A DNA stretch of 64,000 bases, taken from contig NZ_JAHLDM010000023.1 in the NCBI RefSeq assembly GCF_018861295.1, positions 22,824 through 86,823 on the forward strand, written 5' to 3'. This document shows, piece after piece, positions 59,888 through 64,000 of the stretch (within the stretch, counting starts at the first letter, position 1; every line of letters begins with the position of its first letter). The notes below the pieces were generated by a model. It had not been told where the DNA came from. It worked only from the letters and a program-made list of their open reading frames with translations, and searched no databases. The translations under genes were made by a program, and so were the position numbers. The DNA comes from Clostridium_AD estertheticum_D. Lineage in GTDB: Bacteria; Bacillota; Clostridia; Clostridiales; Clostridiaceae.

Positions 59888-60451
59888 TTACTCAATAATT
59901 TCTTTTGGTCTTATAGACATAAAAAAAATAACTCCAAATAAAACTTTAATTAATCCATCTATAATTCCTAAATAATAAAAACTTATATTTAAATCAATCA
60001 TCCCTATTAACGCATTTATTATTAAAGGAATTGATAGGAATAATGAAAGCTTTCCGTGGACAAATGAAAATGGTATAAAATGAATACCAGTTGCCAATAA
60101 TGCTCCAAGCCATATTAGTCTAAAGTTATTTGTTGCAAAATATCGACCTGAAAACAGAGACATAAGTACAAACATTGATATTATTGATATATTCCCCATA
60201 TTTGTTTGGAACTTTGTGTTTTGACCATAAGAAAATTTCTTTTTAAGCAGTGTACTATGAAACATAATACTCATGCCAAGTACATAGCCAATGCCAAATA
60301 TAAATGGATTTAAGACATATTTGCCACCAATAATTGTACCAAAGATAATTATGAATCCAATCCAAATTAACCAAAGTCCACAGAGACGTTTATTAAGAAA
60401 TGTTAATTTTTGTCCTTTACTATATCCAATTTTCGAAAAAAGTACTTCCAT
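59888..60451 (-). CDS. six-helix membrane protein (possibly DUF6609)
   Basis: The 187-residue protein has about six hydrophobic segments (LCGLWLIWIGFIIIFGTIIG, PFIFGIGYVLGMSIMFHSTL, NISIISMFVLMSLFSGRYFA, FIPFSFVHGKLSLFLSIPLI). The family name is given from general resemblance and is uncertain. Confidence 0.7.
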   Translation of the reverse strand: MEVLFSKIGYSKGQKLTFLNKRLCGLWLIWIGFIIIFGTIIGGKYVLNPFIFGIGYVLGMSIMFHSTLLKKKFSYGQNTKFQTNMGNISIISMFVLMSLFSGRYFATNNFRLIWLGALLATGIHFIPFSFVHGKLSLFLSIPLIINALIGMIDLNISFYYLGIIDGLIKVLFGVIFFMSIRPKEIIE

Positions 60452-60652
60452 ATTGTAATTTCCCCCTATTTAATATTAAGTAAGTCTGTTATAGATTACA
60501 ATTTCGAATAATAATATAGGTTTACTTGTGAAGAAAAAAATACTGTATCCAAAATATTTAATTTTAAAGTTTATACTCATTTAGCGAATAAATCGTTGCT
60601 TCTGTCACAATTCCAAACATATTCAATGCTTTGAGCAATCTCTATAGCTCCA

Positions 60653-60871
60653 TTAATGGTTGTCCCTTTTTTTAAAAAATATTATATCAGCAAAAGAGAT
60701 GCCAAAAGCCATACCAAAAGAGATAGCCAATTCTCTAAGCAAATCTACTTTTAATGGTCTAATAACATAGTCAAAGAAATAAGTTGAAGTGCCCAATACA
60801 ATAAATATTATTATAAATGCAATCATTCTTTTTATTATCTTGTGTGGCAATGATTTTACTTTGTCTAACAT
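60653..60871 (-). CDS. small two-helix membrane protein
   Basis: The 72-residue protein has two helices (RMIAFIIIFIVLGTSTYFF and ELAISFGMAFGISFADIIFF) linked by a basic loop. GGGGGAAGAGGAG lies before the ATG. No family recognised. A coding-like remnant without start lies just downstream (about 60570-60655). Confidence 0.6.
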   Translation of the reverse strand: MLDKVKSLPHKIIKRMIAFIIIFIVLGTSTYFFDYVIRPLKVDLLRELAISFGMAFGISFADIIFFKKRDNH

Positions 60872-60892
60872 ACTCCTCTTCCCCCTACTATG

Positions 60893-61485
60893 AAGTCATT
60901 TTTTTACAAATACATCATAAAATATATATTTAACTATACCATAAATACTATAAATTGAGTATATTTACAATTTTTTTAAAATGAGTAAAGCATCAAAATA
61001 AATGGATTTTAAATTTAGGCAATGTTTAAAAATGTTGTTGAAATTTAAGAATACATTATTTATACCATCATATATATTAAATAATGCTTTAGGATGGAGA
61101 TGTTATTTATGAAATTCAAATCAATAACAATGATAATAGAAATACTTTTATTTGCTATTGGTGTGGCTGGATGTATAATGATGTTTATGCAAATGAAATT
61201 ACCAACAGCCATGTTATCAATATTTACACTGCTTCTAATTATTAGTAGCACCTTTGAATTTATAAAAACTCAAAAACTGCGAAAATTAGTATACCCTATA
61301 ATTATGGCTTATTTTCTTGTAGGAATGCCTATTATAGAAAAGCTTACAAATAATGAAGTTTTCTTTGTGGGCTTTGCTGTATTAGGGTGTGTTATTACTA
61401 TTATATTTGTTTATAAGGACTTAACAATAACTAACAAGGAAAAAGAATTACAACATTAAGAAAGATAATTAAGATTTTTTTGATA
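60893..61485. repeat. about 590-bp direct repeat, copy 2
   Basis: See 56562-57148. Differences are scattered single bases, so the duplication is fairly recent. Confidence 0.9.
61109..61459 (+). CDS. four-helix membrane protein, duplicate copy 2
   Basis: The 116-residue near-identical paralogue of 56772-57122 differs at a few hydrophobic positions (for example IFTLLLII for IITMLLII). Most base changes keep the hydrophobic character, suggesting that both copies are maintained as proteins. Confidence 0.75.
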   Translation: MKFKSITMIIEILLFAIGVAGCIMMFMQMKLPTAMLSIFTLLLIISSTFEFIKTQKLRKLVYPIIMAYFLVGMPIIEKLTNNEVFFVGFAVLGCVITIIFVYKDLTITNKEKELQH

Positions 61486-61532
61486 TAGGGTACGGCAAGA
61501 TTCGTGTTAATTTCAGATATTAACATTAGAAC

Positions 61533-61571
61533 GGTAACAAATCCTACTACACTGCAGCAGGATTTGTTACC
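61533..61571. terminator. 13-bp perfect hairpin
   Basis: GGTAACAAATCCT/AGGATTTGTTACC with a 13-base loop downstream of the duplicated gene. A T-run is missing, so it may act as a transcript end-stabilising structure. Confidence 0.5.
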
Positions 61572-61636
61572 CATGGTGGAAGGGGGAGTATCTTATTTGA
61601 TTCACATATATAGTCTTTCAAACGAACCCTTATTTT

Positions 61637-62012
61637 TTATTTCTGATAGAACCCTAACTTATTAAACTTATACCATTCGTCAATTTTTTCTACAGGTTTA
61701 AGATTCAAATACAACATAATTTCTCTTGCTAATTCTAAAGAAGCCGTACCATTTGCAGTTATTATATCAGAATCTCAAATTGCTTGGGTTTCAACAAAAT
61801 TGCAATCGCCCTTGTAGTGGGGTGATTGTGACTTCATAAACTCTAAAGTGTTGCCTGAATGTCTGATATCATCCAAATATCCATTCTCTGCCATGAAATT
61901 GACAGCATTGCAGATTGCTCCTACCGGAATATGATGTTGAACGGCATACTAAACCACAGATTGAACGGCATTATTTTTCTGATCCATCCAAGCGGAATCG
62001 CCAATCGTCATA
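61637..62012 (-). pseudogene. broken DJ-1/PfpI family gene
   Basis: The minus strand reads VPVGAICNAVNFMAENGYLD, then DIRHSGNTLEFMKSQSPHYK, then a TGA in ETQAI*DSDIITANG, and finally LYLNLKPVEKIDEWYKFNKL to a natural-looking stop. This is the C-terminal two thirds of a DJ-1/PfpI protein. The N-terminal third is disrupted by shifts near 61950. Confidence 0.75.
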
Positions 62013-62019
62013 TTCAGTA

Positions 62020-62568
62020 CTATTCATCTATTTTTACTCTTAACATTTTATTCTTAACTTTTACTGCATATTTTAATTCATATGCTGGTACACCATTTTT
62101 TATTGATTCTGCAATTTCATCCATTTCCTTTTTTATCTTTTCTTCATCAACATACCAACCAAGTATAATTGATTTTTCTCCCCAAAACGCTCCGCTATTA
62201 ACACCAATCAACCAATATTTAGGCTCATCGTCTTTTGCTTTGTACATTACATGTGACGCTAAAACTTTATAGCAATTAACAATTGATTTTCCATCATATG
62301 ATTTAATAGTAATTTTCCCCGTTGGTATAATTATATCATTGGATAAAGTTTTATTGTTTTCAGTGGGCTTTATCTCCCCTAACATCAAATAGTCTAAAGA
62401 TATATTAAGCTTTTTAGATAAAACAAGCAATTTTTCCATTTCTGGATAGCCACTTCCCTGTTCCCATTTAGAAACTGCTTGACGACTTACTCCAACTATT
62501 TCGGATAATTCTTCCTGTGAAATATGTCTTTCTTGCCTAAGTGATTTTAAATTTTCTGCAAAACCCAT
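62020..62568 (-). CDS. XRE family HTH regulator with C-terminal sensor domain
   Basis: The 182-residue protein starts with a Cro/CI HTH (LKSLRQERHISQEELSEIVG, VSRQAVSKWEQGSGYPEMEK) and continues with about 100 residues of beta-rich sequence of unknown type (ITIKSYDGKSIVNCYKVLAS, KYWLIGVNSGAFWGEKSIIL). GAGGGGG lies upstream. It may control itself or neighbouring membrane proteins. Confidence 0.9.
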   Translation of the reverse strand: MGFAENLKSLRQERHISQEELSEIVGVSRQAVSKWEQGSGYPEMEKLLVLSKKLNISLDYLMLGEIKPTENNKTLSNDIIIPTGKITIKSYDGKSIVNCYKVLASHVMYKAKDDEPKYWLIGVNSGAFWGEKSIILGWYVDEEKIKKEMDEIAESIKNGVPAYELKYAVKVKNKMLRVKIDE

Positions 62569-62696
62569 GACTTTCTACCCCCTCATTTGTTATTATGTGT
62601 AAAGTATAATACGTTCTACACTAAAATAACACCAATCTACAATTGCAAATCCGCAACTTGTATTTGCGTTGTTCATAAACTGTATGAAAAAACGTT

Positions 62697-62722
62697 AAAA
62701 GTTCGTGTTATATCAACTTAAA
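62697..62722. repeat. inverted dispersed repeat B, copy 2
   Basis: Twenty-six bases matching 48585-48610 in opposite orientation at 25 positions. It lies in the divergent promoter region between the XRE gene and the FMN reductase. Confidence 0.8.
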
Positions 62723-62827
62723 CTATTAGTATGAAAATAGGTACTATAATACTAATAGGCATGTACTTGCAAATAATAACACTATTATATAATATTATAC
62801 TATCAAATATAATTGGAGGAAATATAA

Positions 62828-63484
62828 ATGAAAGTAATAGCAATTAACGGTAGTCCAAGAAAAGATAAAAATACTGCTACTCTTCTAAATAGAGCACTTG
62901 AAGGTGCAGCTTCACAAGGAGCTGAAACAGAGCTTATTCAGCTTTATGATCAAAATTACAAAGGGTGTATAAGTTGTTTTGCCTGTAAACTTAAAGATGG
63001 TAAAAGTTATGGTAAGTGTGCTGTCAAAGATGATTTAACACCTATTCTTGAAAAGCTTGCAGATGCTGATGCCATTATTTTGGGGTCTCCCATATATTTT
63101 GGAGCAGTTACTGGAGAAATGAGGTCTTTTATAGAAAGATTTATGTTCCCATATTTAGTATATGATGCATCCTATTCAAGCCTTTATGGAAAGAAAATAC
63201 CAACTGGATTTATCTATACCATGAATGTAAATAATGAGCAAATGAAAGCGGTGGGATATGAACAAGGACTTTCATTTGTAGAAAATGCTATGGAAAGACT
63301 TTTTGGATCTTTTGAATCATTGATTGTCAATGACACATATCAGTTTAATGATTACTCAAAATATGTTGTAACAAGTTTTGATGAAAAGAAAAAAGCACAA
63401 GTTAGAGAAGATCAGTTCCCAAAAGATTGTAAAAACGCATTTAATATGGGAGTAAGATTTGTTAAACACACAATCTTAGAATAA
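62828..63484 (+). CDS. NADPH-dependent FMN reductase/flavodoxin family protein
   Basis: The 218-residue protein has the phosphate loop GSPRKDKNTATLLN, a CISCFAC cysteine motif near residue 48 and GSPIYFGAVTGEMRSFIERF. This subgroup (iron-sulfur flavoprotein-like) reduces quinones, nitro compounds or metals. GGAGG lies upstream. It sits between inverted repeats B and A. Confidence 0.92.
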   Translation: MKVIAINGSPRKDKNTATLLNRALEGAASQGAETELIQLYDQNYKGCISCFACKLKDGKSYGKCAVKDDLTPILEKLADADAIILGSPIYFGAVTGEMRSFIERFMFPYLVYDASYSSLYGKKIPTGFIYTMNVNNEQMKAVGYEQGLSFVENAMERLFGSFESLIVNDTYQFNDYSKYVVTSFDEKKKAQVREDQFPKDCKNAFNMGVRFVKHTILE

Positions 63485-63602
63485 AGCAGGTGAAATAGAC
63501 GGAACAATTATTCTTTATTCACCTCTACCTATAATACCTGCCTCAATGACAATATACATTCAATCTTAGTAACTATAAGACTCTTCAATATATTATAGAT
63601 TA

Positions 63603-63670
63603 TGAAGATTTTAACAGCTTTAATATAATTCCACCCACATCTAATGATAGGGGGGAATTATGTCGACATA
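63603..63670. repeat. inverted dispersed repeat A, copy 2
   Basis: See 47158-47226. This copy lies 119 bases after the FMN reductase stop and contains the same G-rich/C-rich stem and TGTCGACA palindrome. Confidence 0.85.
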
Positions 63671-63705
63671 AAAGAAGATTGCGTATTAAAGTAAATAAGA
63701 AGCGT

Positions 63706-64000
63706 TTAAAAATTTGATTTCGACTTATCAAGTTTAAGTTGTTCTTCGCCCCATATAGACAATTCATTCAATGCAGGAAGTAGCGATTTACCTCTTTCTG
63801 TTAGAGCATATTCAACTTTAGGAGGAATCACTTCATATTGGATTCTAACAATAAGATTATGTTCTACCAATTCCTTTAAAGATTTTGTAAGCATCATATT
63901 AGTAATACCTTTAACTTTTCGTTTTAATTCATTATATCTAGTGAAATTATTATCAAATAAGTACCACATAATAGGCAATTTCCACTTTTGCCCAATAATC
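63706..64000 (-). CDS. HxlR family transcriptional regulator (5' end outside window)
   Basis: The frame is open to the window edge; the first visible residues IIGQKWKLPIMWYLF are the usual HxlR start of the winged helix, so only a short N-terminus is missing. RYNELKRKVKGITNMMLTKS (recognition helix) and VEYALTERGKSLLPALNELS (wing, dimer helix) are complete. HxlR proteins activate or repress detoxification genes; the convergent FMN reductase is a typical neighbour. Confidence 0.9.
   Translation of the reverse strand, partial: IIGQKWKLPIMWYLFDNNFTRYNELKRKVKGITNMMLTKSLKELVEHNLIVRIQYEVIPPKVEYALTERGKSLLPALNELSIWGEEQLKLDKSKSNF

Overview
The window looks like an accessory stretch of a Clostridium chromosome. 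The DNA is very AT-rich and ribosome binding sites are strong GGAGG types. It carries spore-coat genes of the CotF type, a remnant of a SpoVB-like flippase and a T-box leader. No rRNA, tRNA, CRISPR array, phage or complete insertion sequence was recognised. Most genes are one- to four-gene units of the form regulator plus efflux pump, detoxifying enzyme or membrane protein.

Left part (1-20 kb): a TetR fragment; a MarR/amidohydrolase/ATC-hydrolase unit; three small spore-coat-like genes; an acetyltransferase, an esterase, a DUF1847 protein and an AraC/GyrI regulator; a MarR/methyltransferase/MATE group; a complete two-component plus ABC exporter cassette (RR-HK-ATPase-FtsX permease, 10.9-15.9 kb); an HXXEE membrane protein divergent from a TetR; and a PadR/DUF2812 pair.

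Middle (20-46 kb): a chloramphenicol acetyltransferase fused upstream to a chimeric mini-ORF and a decayed ATPase; an MFS pump with its TetR; hydrolases and decayed DJ-1 and hydrolase genes; a barnase/barstar pair; a type B carboxylesterase; a small membrane protein with a two-hairpin leader; an SDR/MerR pair; LysR/PEBP; a methyltransferase-TVP38-HK-RR cassette; an MFS/PadR pair sharing one operator; a sigma factor followed by YvrJ, DUF1659 and DUF2922 proteins; and a PanT/PanA-type toxin-antitoxin module.

Right part (46-64 kb): a racemase-like protein; a second HXXEE/TetR divergent pair; an ECF sigma with a DUF4179 anti-sigma; a T-box-controlled lysyl-tRNA synthetase paralogue; a HemN-like radical SAM protein; tandem DUF1835 proteins; and a run of small membrane proteins with XRE regulators. 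A roughly 590-bp direct duplication lies here, with many gene fragments.

The window is rich in broken genes (MFS, AAA ATPases, DJ-1, SpoVB, nitroreductase, MarR, WYL-type HTH) and short duplicated segments, including a pair of inverted repeats about 15 kb apart that bracket different cargo. The most interesting items are the PanAT-like module, the kissing-hairpin leader at 30.5 kb, the barnase/barstar pair with apparent co-variation at a known interface, the sigma/YvrJ locus, and the inverted A/B repeats around interchangeable cargo.
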